From positions 124,001-188,000 of the forward strand of contig JAIXWG010000015.1 in assembly GCA_027482245.1 (NCBI GenBank): a stretch of DNA of 64,000 bases. The letters are read 5' to 3'. Of this stretch, positions 25,618 through 34,521 are shown piece after piece (the first letter of the stretch is position 1; each line of letters opens with the position of its first letter). The notes under the pieces were generated by a model, which ran no database searches, was not told the origin of the DNA, and saw only the letters and a program-made list of their open reading frames with translations. This DNA comes from Acetobacteraceae bacterium (GTDB lineage: Bacteria > Pseudomonadota > Alphaproteobacteria > Acetobacterales > Acetobacteraceae). The position numbers and the translations under genes were made by a program.

Positions 25618-26004
25618 ATGCTGTCCGAGGCCCAAGATGTGCCGCGTGCCCACGCTGCCCTGGCCTTCCGTGCCTATGGAGCCGCCCAGTCCGGCCGTTC
25701 CCAGCGGGAACAGGAGGCGGACGTCTTCGCCATCCTCGCCGCCCGCCTCCGCATCGCGATGCGCGACGCATCGCCGCTTGCCACGATCCGCGCGGCCGCC
25801 GATGCGCACCGCGTCTTCGCCACCGTCGAAGGCATCGTCCTCGACCCCGTCTCGACGCTGCCGCGCGATCTTCGCCTGAACATCGCCGCCGTCGCCCGCC
25901 GTGCCGTCAAGGAAGCGAATTCGGAATCCCCTGACCTGGATTTCCTCGCCTCCATCGCCGAGGATTTTGCCGCGGGCCTCGGTGCCCGCCAGGGGGCCGC
26001 TTGA
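25618..26004 (+). CDS. flaF: Flagellin synthesis regulator FlaF
   Basis: 128 residues, normal. It carries AYGAAQSGRSQREQEADVFA and the helical C-terminus with LPRDLRLNIAAVARRAV. In Caulobacter FlaF is needed for flagellin translation and secretion and works against FlbT. The gene follows flagellin directly and its stop overlaps the flbT start (TGATG), the conserved order. Confidence 0.93.
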   Translation: MLSEAQDVPRAHAALAFRAYGAAQSGRSQREQEADVFAILAARLRIAMRDASPLATIRAAADAHRVFATVEGIVLDPVSTLPRDLRLNIAAVARRAVKEANSESPDLDFLASIAEDFAAGLGARQGAA

Positions 26005-26441
26005 TGAGCGCCGCGATGAACCCGCCCAGCAACCGCAACAGCCGGCTCGTGCTGGAATTCCGCGCGGGCGACAAGATGCTCGTCAACGGCGCGGCGCTGC
26101 AGTTCCAGACTCGCGCCTCCGTGGTGCTGTCGAACCGCGTGCGCTTCCTGTTCGGCAAGCAGATCCTGGCGCCGAACGACGCGAACACGCCGGCGCGCCG
26201 GCTCTACTTCGCGATCCAGGCCGCCTATATCTGCGAGGATGCGGAACGTCCGCAATTCCTGGACCTCGCCCGCGGCCTCGCCACCGACTATGCGGAGGCC
26301 AGCACCTCCGCCACCGTCAAGCGCCTGATCGACCGGGCGATCGAGGAGCTGGAGGAAGGCAAGTGCTGGGAGGCGATGCGCCGGGTGCGGGAGCTGTTCC
26401 CGCATGACGACGCGATGCTGTCGGCGCCCCCGCAGGAATAG
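26004..26441 (+). CDS. flbT: Flagellin mRNA regulator FlbT
   Basis: 145 residues from the ATG at 26004; the TTG one codon earlier is not needed. LVLEFRAGDKMLVNGAALQF and SVVLSNRVRFLFGKQIL are the FlbT core, and it ends with a helical tail (GKCWEAMRRVRELFPHDD). FlbT is a post-transcriptional repressor that binds flagellin mRNA until the hook is complete. Coupled to flaF. Confidence 0.94.
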   Translation: MSAAMNPPSNRNSRLVLEFRAGDKMLVNGAALQFQTRASVVLSNRVRFLFGKQILAPNDANTPARRLYFAIQAAYICEDAERPQFLDLARGLATDYAEASTSATVKRLIDRAIEELEEGKCWEAMRRVRELFPHDDAMLSAPPQE

Positions 26442-26446
26442 CCGCC

Positions 26447-27220
26447 ATGATCACCGGGGCGCAGCTTTCGACCTTGTTCGGGGCGGATACGCAGACCGTC
26501 ACGCTCACCGCCCCGGAACGCTTCACCTACTACAAGACCACCCTATCCTCCGCGGAGAAGGAGAAGGCGCGGCTCGCGAAGGATCCCTCGGTCCTTCGCG
26601 ACATGGCGCGCCTCGACCGCGTCCTGGCGAAGTCGAAGAAGCCCGAGGATTTGTTCAAGGACACGGAAGCTGTCCGCGTCCTGCTGCAGGGCCTGGGCCT
26701 GGCGGACAACGCGCAGAATGTCGGTCTGGCGAAGCGCGTGCTGATGTCCGATCCCGCCGACAAGAAGTCGCTGGCCGCGACCATGCCGGACAAGCGCTGG
26801 AAGGCGGCGGCGGAGCGCCTGGACTTCGCGCATACCGGCCTTTCGACCCTGCGCCTGCCCTCCACGCGCAAGGCCATCCTGGATGGCATCGTGGACTACA
26901 AGCGGCTGACGGCGGTGGAGGAGAAGAGCCAGGCGGTCTCCGACGCGCTCTACCTGAAGAACATGCCGGCCAGCACGAAGACGGGCGTCTATGACGTGCT
27001 CGGCAACAAGGTGCTGCGCCGCATCGCCAGCACCATCGCCGGCCTGCCCAAGGAGCTGGCGTTGCAGGAGGTGGAGGCCCAGGCCCGTACGCTGCAGCGC
27101 GGCTTCAAGGTGGAGGATTTGGCCGATCCGAAGAAGCGGGAACTGCTGATCCAGCGCTACCTGACGATCGCGGAGGACAAGTCCTCCATCCCCATGGCGA
27201 ATTTCGGCTTCAACATCTGA
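26447..27220 (+). CDS. DUF1217 family flagellar-associated protein
   Basis: 257 residues, no signal peptide or membrane segment, mostly helical. The repeated motif KRVLMSDPADKKSLAATMPD / RWKAAAERLDF and LPKELALQEVEAQARTLQRG is that of DUF1217, a family met next to flagellar genes in alphaproteobacteria. Its function is not known to me. It lies five bases after flbT, so it likely belongs to the flaF-flbT unit, and it ends before a strong bidirectional terminator. Confidence 0.8.
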   Translation: MITGAQLSTLFGADTQTVTLTAPERFTYYKTTLSSAEKEKARLAKDPSVLRDMARLDRVLAKSKKPEDLFKDTEAVRVLLQGLGLADNAQNVGLAKRVLMSDPADKKSLAATMPDKRWKAAAERLDFAHTGLSTLRLPSTRKAILDGIVDYKRLTAVEEKSQAVSDALYLKNMPASTKTGVYDVLGNKVLRRIASTIAGLPKELALQEVEAQARTLQRGFKVEDLADPKKRELLIQRYLTIAEDKSSIPMANFGFNI

Positions 27221-27244
27221 CGCCATCGCTACAGGCGGCATGAG

Positions 27245-27280
27245 GAAAGGGGCCCGGTGCATCGCACCGAGCCCCTTTTC
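27245..27280. terminator. Bidirectional terminator between DUF1217 and flhG genes
   Basis: AAAGGGGC pairs with GCCCCTTT and an inner GGTGC with GCACC, giving a long hairpin with A and T runs on opposite sides. It sits between two convergent genes and can end transcription from both. Confidence 0.85.
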
Positions 27281-27326
27281 GCATGCGTCCTGATCCAGCC
27301 AGGCAGCGCCGGCCGCCGGCGGCGCG

Positions 27327-28070
27327 CTACAGCGCGCGCGCCAGGGCCGTGGCGTCCATCGCCGCCATGGAATTGGGATAGCGCAGCAGCAGGGGCGACT
27401 GCTTGCGGATGGCATCCGGCACCCGCTCGTCCCGCCGCAGGATCCCGGCCACCGGCAGGTTGCGGCGCAGGAAGGTGCGGCAGGCATGCTGCAGCGCCGC
27501 GGCGGTGCGCCGGCCGGCGGCCTCGTCCCGCGCCTGGTTCACCACCAGCCGCGCATCGCCATCCGGGCGGTCCCGCCCATGCAGCTTCAGCACGGCATAG
27601 GCATCCGTCAGGCTCGTCGGTTCGTCCGTGGTCACCACCAGCAGCGTATCGGCCAGCGCCGCCAGATGGCGGTTGCCGGCGGCCAGCCCGGCGCCGAGGT
27701 CCAGCACCACCACATCCCAGGCATTGGCGGCGCTGCGCATCAGCAGGCCGACATGCTCGATCGCCTCCACCGGCAAATTCGCCATGGCGGTGCCGCCGGA
27801 ACGGCCGGGCAGCACGTCGAACCCGCCCTCCGCGTGGTGCAGCACCGCGCCCCGGAAGCTGGCGCGGCCCGAGAGCACGTTCATCAGGTCGATCGAGGGC
27901 TGCAGGCCGAGCTGCACATCCACATTCGCCAGGCCGAAATCCGCATCCGCCAGCAGCACGCGCTGCCCGCGCTGGGCCAGCGCCTGGGTCAGCGTGATGG
28001 ACAGCCAGGTCTTGCCGACGCCGCCCTTGCCCGAAGCCACGGCGATCAGGCGGCCGTTGCCAGCACTCAT
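27327..28070 (-). CDS. flhG: MinD-like ATPase FlhG (FleN)
   Basis: 247 residues. The deviant Walker A is GKGGVGKT at residues 14-21; the switch regions LADADFGLANVDVQLG and VVLDLGAGLAAGN follow. FlhG counts flagella by controlling FlhF and the sigma-54 activator in polar flagellates. The C-terminus lacks the membrane-targeting helix of MinD in obvious form. It overlaps flhF by four bases, the standard pairing. Confidence 0.93.
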   Translation of the reverse strand: MSAGNGRLIAVASGKGGVGKTWLSITLTQALAQRGQRVLLADADFGLANVDVQLGLQPSIDLMNVLSGRASFRGAVLHHAEGGFDVLPGRSGGTAMANLPVEAIEHVGLLMRSAANAWDVVVLDLGAGLAAGNRHLAALADTLLVVTTDEPTSLTDAYAVLKLHGRDRPDGDARLVVNQARDEAAGRRTAAALQHACRTFLRRNLPVAGILRRDERVPDAIRKQSPLLLRYPNSMAAMDATALARAL

Positions 28071-29035
28071 GGTGCGATTCCCTCCCAGGCGGAGACTTCG
28101 ATATGCGACCGGCGGCGCAGCCGCGCGGCAAGCCAGGCGGGCTCCATCGGCGTCAGCCCATCCGCGGCCTGCGACCCCGTGCCGGCTTCCGCCAGCGCCA
28201 GGCCCGCCGTGGCGGCCGCGGCCAGCACCGCGCCGATGCGGCGGGACGCATCAAGCCGCGTCGCCACCAGATGCGTGGCGCCCAGCGCGCTGAAGGCGCG
28301 GGCCAGGTCCGCGGCTTCAGCCGCATCCATGCTGCCCGGCAGCACCAGCGCGACGGAAGCGCCCGTCACCGCGATCAGCGTCGCGATCATCCGCGCCTGC
28401 GCCGGGTCGAAGGGATCGCAGCCCGCGGTGTCGATCAGCACGGGCTGGCCCGGGCTGCGGCTTTCCATCGCCAGCGCCACCGCGGCCGGCGTCAGCGCCA
28501 CGGCCAGCGTCGCGCCCAGCAGCTGCGTGAAGGCGGCCAGCTGTTCCGCCGCCGCGGGCCTTTCCGCATCCGCGCTGATCACCAGCGGCGGCTCGTCGCC
28601 TTCCAGCACGCGGCGCGTGGCGAGCTTCACGCAGGTCAGCGTCTTGCCCGCGCCGGGCGGGCCGGCCAGCAGCAGCGGCCGCGCCACGCCATCCGGCAGG
28701 CGCGCGAATCGCAGGCTGGCTTCCAGCGACGCTTCCAGCGGCGCCGCGCAGAGCCGCCGCGCCAGCGCATCCGGCACGCGATGGAAATCGAGCGCGGTCG
28801 CCGCGCCGTCATCCACCGGATTCGCGGCCCGCGCCATGGGCAGCGGCGCGCGGGGCGGGGCGCCGATCAGGACCGGCAGCTCCTCATCCTCATCCTCGAG
28901 GTCGAGGCCGCCCGTCACCTCCACCCCGCCATTGACGGGGCGGCTCGAGAGCAGCGCCGCATCGGGGCCCAGCTCCTCGCGCAGCCGCGCCATCGCCTCC
29001 GGCATGGAGGCCGCCTTCAACACCCGGATGCGCAT
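28067..29035 (-). CDS. flhF: SRP-type GTPase FlhF
   Basis: 322 residues, shorter than many FlhF proteins. The N-terminal part MRIRVLKAASMPEAMARLRE is the usual basic domain, then an acidic stretch (LEDEDEELP) and the NG domain with GPPGAGKT at 125-132 and VLIDTAGCDPFD. FlhF sets the flagellar pole position and recruits FliF. It lies four bases after flhA. Confidence 0.93.
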   Translation of the reverse strand: MRIRVLKAASMPEAMARLREELGPDAALLSSRPVNGGVEVTGGLDLEDEDEELPVLIGAPPRAPLPMARAANPVDDGAATALDFHRVPDALARRLCAAPLEASLEASLRFARLPDGVARPLLLAGPPGAGKTLTCVKLATRRVLEGDEPPLVISADAERPAAAEQLAAFTQLLGATLAVALTPAAVALAMESRSPGQPVLIDTAGCDPFDPAQARMIATLIAVTGASVALVLPGSMDAAEAADLARAFSALGATHLVATRLDASRRIGAVLAAAATAGLALAEAGTGSQAADGLTPMEPAWLAARLRRRSHIEVSAWEGIAP

Positions 29036-29039
29036 GATG

Positions 29040-31130
29040 TCAGACCTGTCCGAGGGTGCGGATGCGGGCGCGCGGGTGGATCTCGCCCTGCGCCAGGACG
29101 GTGGTCATGGGCCGGAAGCGTTCGACCACGGCGCGGACATGGGCACGGATGGCGCCGGAGCAGACGAGCACCGGCGCCTCCCCCTGCGCCGCCGCCTGGT
29201 CCAGCATGTCACGCAGCCGGCGCACGAACTCCGTCAGGCGGGACGGCGCCATCGCCAGCTGGCGGTCTTCCGCCGGGCCGACCAGCGCCTCCCCGAAGGC
29301 GGCTTCCCATTCGGCACTGAGCGAGACCAGCGCGACATGGCCGGACGGCGCGCGCGCCGCATCCGTCAGCTGCCGCGCCAGGCGCAGCCGCACCGTGGCG
29401 ACGATGCCCGGCACCGCGCGGGCGCCGGTGGAGACGGCTTCCTGGATGCCTTCCAGGATCGTCGGCAGGTCGCGGATGGAGACGCGTTCCGCCAGCAGCG
29501 TCTGCAGCACGCGCTGCACGGTGCCCATGCTGGCCTGGGCGGGGATCATCTCCTGCACGATGCGGCGCTGTTCTTCCGGCAGCGCGTCCAGCAGCTTGCG
29601 CGTATCGGCGTGGGACAGCAGCTCCGCCATGTTCTCGCGCATGATCTCCGTCAGATGCGTGGCCAGCACGCCGGCGGCGTCCACCACCGTGCAGCCGCGG
29701 GCCAGCGCTTCCTCCCGCTGCTGCTCCTCGATCCACACCGCGGGCAGGCCGAAGGCGGGTTCCTGGCAGCGTTCGCCGCGCAGCGAGGGCTCGCCGCCCG
29801 AGGGATCGATCGCGAGCAGCTGGGAGGCGCGGAGCGTGCCGCGGCCGGCTTCCAGTTCCTTGATGCGGATCAAGTACTGGTCGGGCTCCAGCGTCAGGTT
29901 GTCCTGCACGCGGATGGAGGGGAGCATGAAGCCCATCTCGGCCGCCAGCGTGCGGCGCAGGGCGCGGATCTGGTCGGTCATGCGGGGCGCATCGCCCGCG
30001 GCCAGTGACAGCAGCCCGTAGCCGAGTTCCACCCGCACGCCATCCACGCGCATCGCTTCCTGCGCCTGCGCTTCCTCCGCGGCCGGGCCGCTGATGGCCG
30101 CGGCGGTGGCGGCGGCCTCGGCCGGCTTCTCCCGGCCATGGCCGCGGCCGATCCAGGCGGCGCCACCGGCGGCGCCGGCCAGCGCCAGGAAGGGCAGCAT
30201 GGGCATGCCCGGCATCATCGCCATCAGCACCGCGCCGCCCGCGGCGATGGCCAGCGGCTTCGGCGCGGAACCCAGCTGCGTCGCCAGCAGCTGGTCGGCC
30301 CGGCCTTCCGCACCCGCCTTGGTCACCACGATGCCCGCGGCGACGGAGACGAGCAGCGACGGGATCTGGCTGACCAGGCCGTCGCCGACCGTCAGCAGGG
30401 AGAAGGACTGCACCGCATCCGCCAGCGGCATGCCGTGCCGGCCGAGCCCGATGGCAAGCCCGCCCAGCAGGTTCACGAAGGTGACCATGATGCCGGCGAT
30501 GGCGTCGCCGCGAACGAACTTCGCGGCACCGTCCATGGCGCCGTAGAAGCTGCTTTCCTGCTCCAGCTCCCGCCGCCGGCGGCGCGATTCCGTCTCGTCG
30601 ATGATGCCGGCGGACAGGTCGGCGTCGATCGCCATCTGCTTGCCCGGCATGGCGTCCAGGCTGAAGCGCGCGGCGACTTCGGCGATGCGGCCGGAGCCCT
30701 TGGTCACGACCATGAAGTTCACGACCAGCAGGATCGCGAAGACGACAAGGCCCACCAGCACGTCGCCACCCATCAGGAAGGCGCCGAAGGCGGAGACGAC
30801 CTGGCCGGCCCCGGCCGGACCCTCATGGCCGTGGGTCAGGATCGCCCGCGTCGTCGCGACATTGAGGCCGAGGCGCAGCAGCGTGGTCAGCAGCAGCACG
30901 GTCGGGAAGCTGGTGAATTCCAGCGGGCGCTGCAGGAACAGCGCCACCATCAGCACGAGGACGGAGGAGGTGATGGAGACCGCGAGACCGAGGTCCAGCA
31001 GCACCGTCGGCAGCGGCACCAGCATGATCGCGATCAGCGCGACCACGCCCAGCGCCAGCGCGATGTCGCCCCCCGGCTTGGCGTCCGACATCCAGGTGGG
31101 AACGGAGAGGCGCGTCGTCGTCGTGCTCAT
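29040..31130 (-). CDS. flhA: Flagellar export gate protein FlhA
   Basis: 696 residues, normal. Eight membrane helices fill the N-terminal half (VALIAIMLVPLPTVLLDLGL and so on), the conserved loop RFSLDAMPGKQMAIDADLSA follows, and the cytoplasmic half binds FliH-FliI and chaperone-substrate complexes. An Ala/Glu-rich linker near 330-350 joins the two. It starts three bases after the flbD-like gene. Confidence 0.98.
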   Translation of the reverse strand: MSTTTTRLSVPTWMSDAKPGGDIALALGVVALIAIMLVPLPTVLLDLGLAVSITSSVLVLMVALFLQRPLEFTSFPTVLLLTTLLRLGLNVATTRAILTHGHEGPAGAGQVVSAFGAFLMGGDVLVGLVVFAILLVVNFMVVTKGSGRIAEVAARFSLDAMPGKQMAIDADLSAGIIDETESRRRRRELEQESSFYGAMDGAAKFVRGDAIAGIMVTFVNLLGGLAIGLGRHGMPLADAVQSFSLLTVGDGLVSQIPSLLVSVAAGIVVTKAGAEGRADQLLATQLGSAPKPLAIAAGGAVLMAMMPGMPMLPFLALAGAAGGAAWIGRGHGREKPAEAAATAAAISGPAAEEAQAQEAMRVDGVRVELGYGLLSLAAGDAPRMTDQIRALRRTLAAEMGFMLPSIRVQDNLTLEPDQYLIRIKELEAGRGTLRASQLLAIDPSGGEPSLRGERCQEPAFGLPAVWIEEQQREEALARGCTVVDAAGVLATHLTEIMRENMAELLSHADTRKLLDALPEEQRRIVQEMIPAQASMGTVQRVLQTLLAERVSIRDLPTILEGIQEAVSTGARAVPGIVATVRLRLARQLTDAARAPSGHVALVSLSAEWEAAFGEALVGPAEDRQLAMAPSRLTEFVRRLRDMLDQAAAQGEAPVLVCSGAIRAHVRAVVERFRPMTTVLAQGEIHPRARIRTLGQV

Positions 31131-31133
31131 CGA

Positions 31134-32477
31134 TCAATCCACCGCATAGCCGGGCGCCGCGGGCACGGAGAGGCCGGAGGCGCGGTAGTCATGGATCTTG
31201 TTGCGCAGCGCGCGGATGGAGATGCCGAGTATCTCGGCGGCCCGCGTGCGGTTGCCGAGGCAGTGCGACAGCGTGCCGATGATCAGGTCGCGCTCCACCT
31301 CCTCCACCTTCCGCCCGACCAAGCCCTCCACGCCCGCCGGGGCGGGGGTGGCGGTGGCGGGCGCCGGGGCGCAGGGGGCCAGTTCGATCGCGTCGGGGCC
31401 GATATCGGCGCCTTCCGCCAGCAGCACGGCGCGGTGCACGGCGTTCTCCAGTTCGCGCACATTGCCGGGCCAGGGATGGCGCAGCAGGGCGGCGCGCGCG
31501 GCCATGGAGAAGAGGCGGCGTTCCATCCCGTTGGCGTCGGCGTAGCGGCGCGCGAAATGCTCGGCCAGCGGCAGGATGTCGGCCGGCCTCTCCCGCAGCG
31601 GCGGCAGCTTCAGCCGCACGACGTCGAGGCGGAAATAGAGATCCTCCCGGAACCGGCCGGCGCGGACTTCCGCGGCCAGGTCTCGGTTCGTGGCGGCCAG
31701 GATGCGGACATCGACCTTCACGGGGCGCGTGCCGCCCAGGCGGTCCACCTCCCGCTCCTGGATCGCGCGCAGCAGCTTGGCCTGCAGGCGGGGATCCATC
31801 TCCCCGATCTCGTCCAGCAGCAGCGTGCCGCCATCGGCCTGTTCGAACTTGCCGCGGCGGGCGGCGACGGCGCCGCTGAAGGCGCCCTTCTCATGGCCGA
31901 ACAGCTCGGATTCCAGCAGCGCCTCCGGCAGCGCGGCGCAGTTCAAGGCGACGAAGGGCCCGCGCGCGCGGCGGCTGGCGGCGTGGATGTGGCGGGCCAG
32001 CACTTCCTTGCCCGTGCCGCTCTCCCCCGTGATCAGCACGCTCGCTTCCGCCCGCGCCACCTGGTTCGCACGCGCCAGCACCGCCAGCATGGCGGGGTCG
32101 CGCGCCACCGGCGCCGTCGTGCCTTCCCCATGCCCGGCGGCGGCTTCCAGCATCGCCGCGATCAGGTCGGCATCGGGCGGCAGCGGCAGGAAATCGCGCG
32201 CGCCCGCGCGCACCGCGGCGATGGCTTCCACCGCACTCTCCTCCGGCCCGCAGGCGATGACGGGGCAGGCGATGCGTTCGGCCGCCATGCCGCGCAGCAG
32301 GCCGGCGACGTCATGGCCCACATGGCACAGCACCAGGTCCGCGCCCGGCCCGCGCAGATGCGCCAGCGCCGCGCCGAGGTTGTCCGCCTGCGCGATCGCC
32401 GCACCGCGGGACTGCGCCATGCGCGCGGCAACGCCGAGCGGACCGGACAGCGCGCCGAGGATCAGCAGGCGGGACAT
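31134..32477 (-). CDS. flbD: Sigma-54 activator of the FlbD type with degenerate receiver
   Basis: 447 residues. The N-terminal domain has a receiver fold length but lacks the acidic pair (LLILGALSG), and the phospho-acceptor position is H52 (LVLCHVGHD). The AAA+ domain has Walker A GESGTGKE (151-158), GAFSGA (198-203, Thr replaced by Ser) and LLLDEIG. A Fis-type helix-turn-helix (NRTRAAEILGISIRALRNKI) ends it. Phosphorylation-independent control, as reported for Caulobacter FlbD, is likely. It should act at the two sigma-54 promoters near flgE and fliK. Confidence 0.9.
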   Translation of the reverse strand: MSRLLILGALSGPLGVAARMAQSRGAAIAQADNLGAALAHLRGPGADLVLCHVGHDVAGLLRGMAAERIACPVIACGPEESAVEAIAAVRAGARDFLPLPPDADLIAAMLEAAAGHGEGTTAPVARDPAMLAVLARANQVARAEASVLITGESGTGKEVLARHIHAASRRARGPFVALNCAALPEALLESELFGHEKGAFSGAVAARRGKFEQADGGTLLLDEIGEMDPRLQAKLLRAIQEREVDRLGGTRPVKVDVRILAATNRDLAAEVRAGRFREDLYFRLDVVRLKLPPLRERPADILPLAEHFARRYADANGMERRLFSMAARAALLRHPWPGNVRELENAVHRAVLLAEGADIGPDAIELAPCAPAPATATPAPAGVEGLVGRKVEEVERDLIIGTLSHCLGNRTRAAEILGISIRALRNKIHDYRASGLSVPAAPGYAVD

Positions 32478-32481
32478 GCGA

Positions 32482-32814
32482 TCACCCCGCCCGGTCGGTC
32501 TTGACGATCTCAGTCATGGTGATGCCGAGCCGGTTGTCGCCCACCATCACCACCTCGCCGCGGGCGACGAGGCGGTTGTTGACGTAGATGTCCACCGCCT
32601 CCCCCAGCTTGCGGTCCAGCTCGATCATCGCGCCGCGGCCGAGCTTCAGCAGCTGGCTGACCTGCATGGTCGCGCGGCCGAGCACGGCGCTGACCTGCAC
32701 GGGGATGTCGTAGATGGCGCCGAGGTCGCCGGTGCCGCCCTGCTGCGCGCGGCGCAGCGCGGGGTCGGTTTCCTTCAGCTCGTCCAGCACCAGGGGATTG
32801 CGTGCGTCGCTCAT
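32482..32814 (-). CDS. fliN: Flagellar motor switch protein FliN
   Basis: 110 residues from the ATG at 32814. The SpoA domain is complete: IYDIPVQVSAVLGRATMQVS, LLKLGRGAMIELDRKLGEAV and VGDNRLGITMTEIV. FliN forms the lower C ring and binds FliH. The usual acidic N-terminal extension is short. It sits between fliH and the flbD-like gene. Confidence 0.97.
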   Translation of the reverse strand: MSDARNPLVLDELKETDPALRRAQQGGTGDLGAIYDIPVQVSAVLGRATMQVSQLLKLGRGAMIELDRKLGEAVDIYVNNRLVARGEVVMVGDNRLGITMTEIVKTDRAG

Positions 32815-32824
32815 GGGTCTCTCC

Positions 32825-33508
32825 TCACGCCAGGCCGAAGCCGGCGAATGCATCCATCACCACGCGGCGCGCCGCTTCCGCGTGCCGCGCCGCCTCGCCC
32901 CCGCGCCAGGTGGCGCGCGCATCGCCGCGGGCCAGCGCCGCATCGGCCAGCACCTCCAGCCGCGGCTGGTCGGCGAAATGCGCGGCGACCGGCGCCACCA
33001 GGTCGGGCGCCACGCGCAGCGCCACGCCGGGCTCCCCGGCCAGGCAGGGCAGCAGGGCCTGCGCGAAGCGGATCACCTCCGCCTCCCCGCACCGCTCGGC
33101 GAGCGTCGGCAGCGCGGCAACCACGGCGGCGAGCGCCGCGCGCGCCACGGCATCGGCCGTCGCTTCCGCGACCTCCCGCGCCTCCGTCACGCCGAGCGCG
33201 AGGGCCGAGGCGGCATCGCGCAGCGTGGCGGCGGCGGCGGCCTCGATGCTCCGCATCGCCTCGGCGCGCCCGGCCTCGCGCCCTTCCGCAAAACCCTCGG
33301 CGCGCGCGGCGTCGAGCAGCGCGGGCAGCGGATCGGGCTCCGGTTCCGGCGCGGGCTCGGGCTCCGGCGGCGCCACGACATCCGGCTCGACATCGCTGAA
33401 ATCATCCAGCGCGAAGGCATAGGGCGTGCCCGCCAGCGCGGAGGCGCGGGAGAGCGGGCGCGGCAGGGCGGCGAACCAGCCCGCGCCGCCTTCATCCGGC
33501 GTGCTCAT
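32825..33508 (-). CDS. fliH: FliH-like regulator of the export ATPase
   Basis: 227 residues. A Pro/Glu-rich segment (about 46-60, repeats of EPEP) precedes ARAEGFAEGREAGRAEAMRS, the GxxxG-type helix of FliH, then a C-terminal domain with APDLVAPVAAHF. It links FliI to the C ring through FliN. Starts in an ATGA overlap with fliG. Sequence conservation is low, as usual for FliH; the position makes the call fairly safe. Confidence 0.88.
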   Translation of the reverse strand: MSTPDEGGAGWFAALPRPLSRASALAGTPYAFALDDFSDVEPDVVAPPEPEPAPEPEPDPLPALLDAARAEGFAEGREAGRAEAMRSIEAAAAATLRDAASALALGVTEAREVAEATADAVARAALAAVVAALPTLAERCGEAEVIRFAQALLPCLAGEPGVALRVAPDLVAPVAAHFADQPRLEVLADAALARGDARATWRGGEAARHAEAARRVVMDAFAGFGLA

Positions 33509-34521
33509 TCGACCATCATCTCCTGCGCGCCATCGGTCAGGCGCAGCGCGCCCTGCTGGGCGAGGTCCTTGGCCAGCGCGACGATGACCGCCTGCGCTTC
33601 CTCGACATCCTTGAGGCGCACCGGGCCCAGCGCCGCGATGTCGTCGCGCAGCATGCGGCCGGCACGCTCGGACATGCCGCGCAGGAACATCTCCCGCAGC
33701 GCTTCCGACGCGCCCTTCAGCGCGATCGCCAGCTTGTCCTTCTCCACCGCGCGCAGCAGCACCGGGATGCCGTTGGCGTCGAGGCGCTTCAGGTCCTCGA
33801 AGGTGAACATCAGCTGGCGGATGCGCGACGCGCTGTCGTCCGACACGCTCTCCAGCGCCGCCATCATGCGGTTCTCGGTGGAGCGGTCGAGGTTGTTGAA
33901 GATCTCCGCCATCAGCTCATGCGGATCGCGGCGCGTGGCGCGCGCCAGGTTCGACATGAACTCCGCCTTCAGCGTGCGCTCCACGCCTTCCAGCGCCTCC
34001 GCCTGCGGGCTTTCCATGCGCAGCATGCGCATGACCACTTCCATGGCGAAGGCTTCGGGCAGCAGGGACAGCACCCGCGCCGCGTGGTCAGGGCGGATGC
34101 GGGACAGCACCACGGCGACGGTCTGCGGGTATTCGTTCTTCAGGTAGTTCGCGAGCACGCTCTCATTCACGTTGCCGAGCTTGTCCCACATGGTTCGCCC
34201 GGCCGGGCCGCGCAGCTCATCCATGATGAGGGCGACGCGTTCCTTGGGCAGCGAGCGCAGCAGCAGCCGCTCCGTCGCCTCCCAGCCGCCCATCAGCGAA
34301 CCGGCATCGCCCAGCGCGTCACTGAACTCGTTGCACAGCTGTTCGACGACCGGCGCGGAGACGGGGCCGAGGGACGCCATGGCGGCGGAGACGTCGCGCA
34401 CCTCGTCGTCATGCATCCGGCCGAGCAGCATCGCCGCCCGTTCCTCGCCCAGCGCCAGCATCAGCACCGCGGCCTTGTGCGGGCCGGACAGCGCCGCGGT
34501 GACGGAGTGGGTCATGCTCAT
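33505..34521 (-). CDS. fliG: Flagellar motor switch protein FliG
   Basis: 338 residues, normal. The middle-domain motif is EYPQ (130-133, usually EHPQ), followed by TVAVVLSRIRPDHAARVL; the C-terminal torque helix is LKGASEALREMFLRGMSERA with the expected charges. FliG joins MS ring and stator. A second ATG lies two codons inside. ATGA overlaps connect it with fliF and fliH. Confidence 0.98.
   Translation of the reverse strand: MSMTHSVTAALSGPHKAAVLMLALGEERAAMLLGRMHDDEVRDVSAAMASLGPVSAPVVEQLCNEFSDALGDAGSLMGGWEATERLLLRSLPKERVALIMDELRGPAGRTMWDKLGNVNESVLANYLKNEYPQTVAVVLSRIRPDHAARVLSLLPEAFAMEVVMRMLRMESPQAEALEGVERTLKAEFMSNLARATRRDPHELMAEIFNNLDRSTENRMMAALESVSDDSASRIRQLMFTFEDLKRLDANGIPVLLRAVEKDKLAIALKGASEALREMFLRGMSERAGRMLRDDIAALGPVRLKDVEEAQAVIVALAKDLAQQGALRLTDGAQEMMVE

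Noticed and set aside
27486..30008. An 840-codon plus-strand frame across flhG, flhF and flhA
   Set aside because: Crosses three real genes on the other strand; typical third-position GC artefact.
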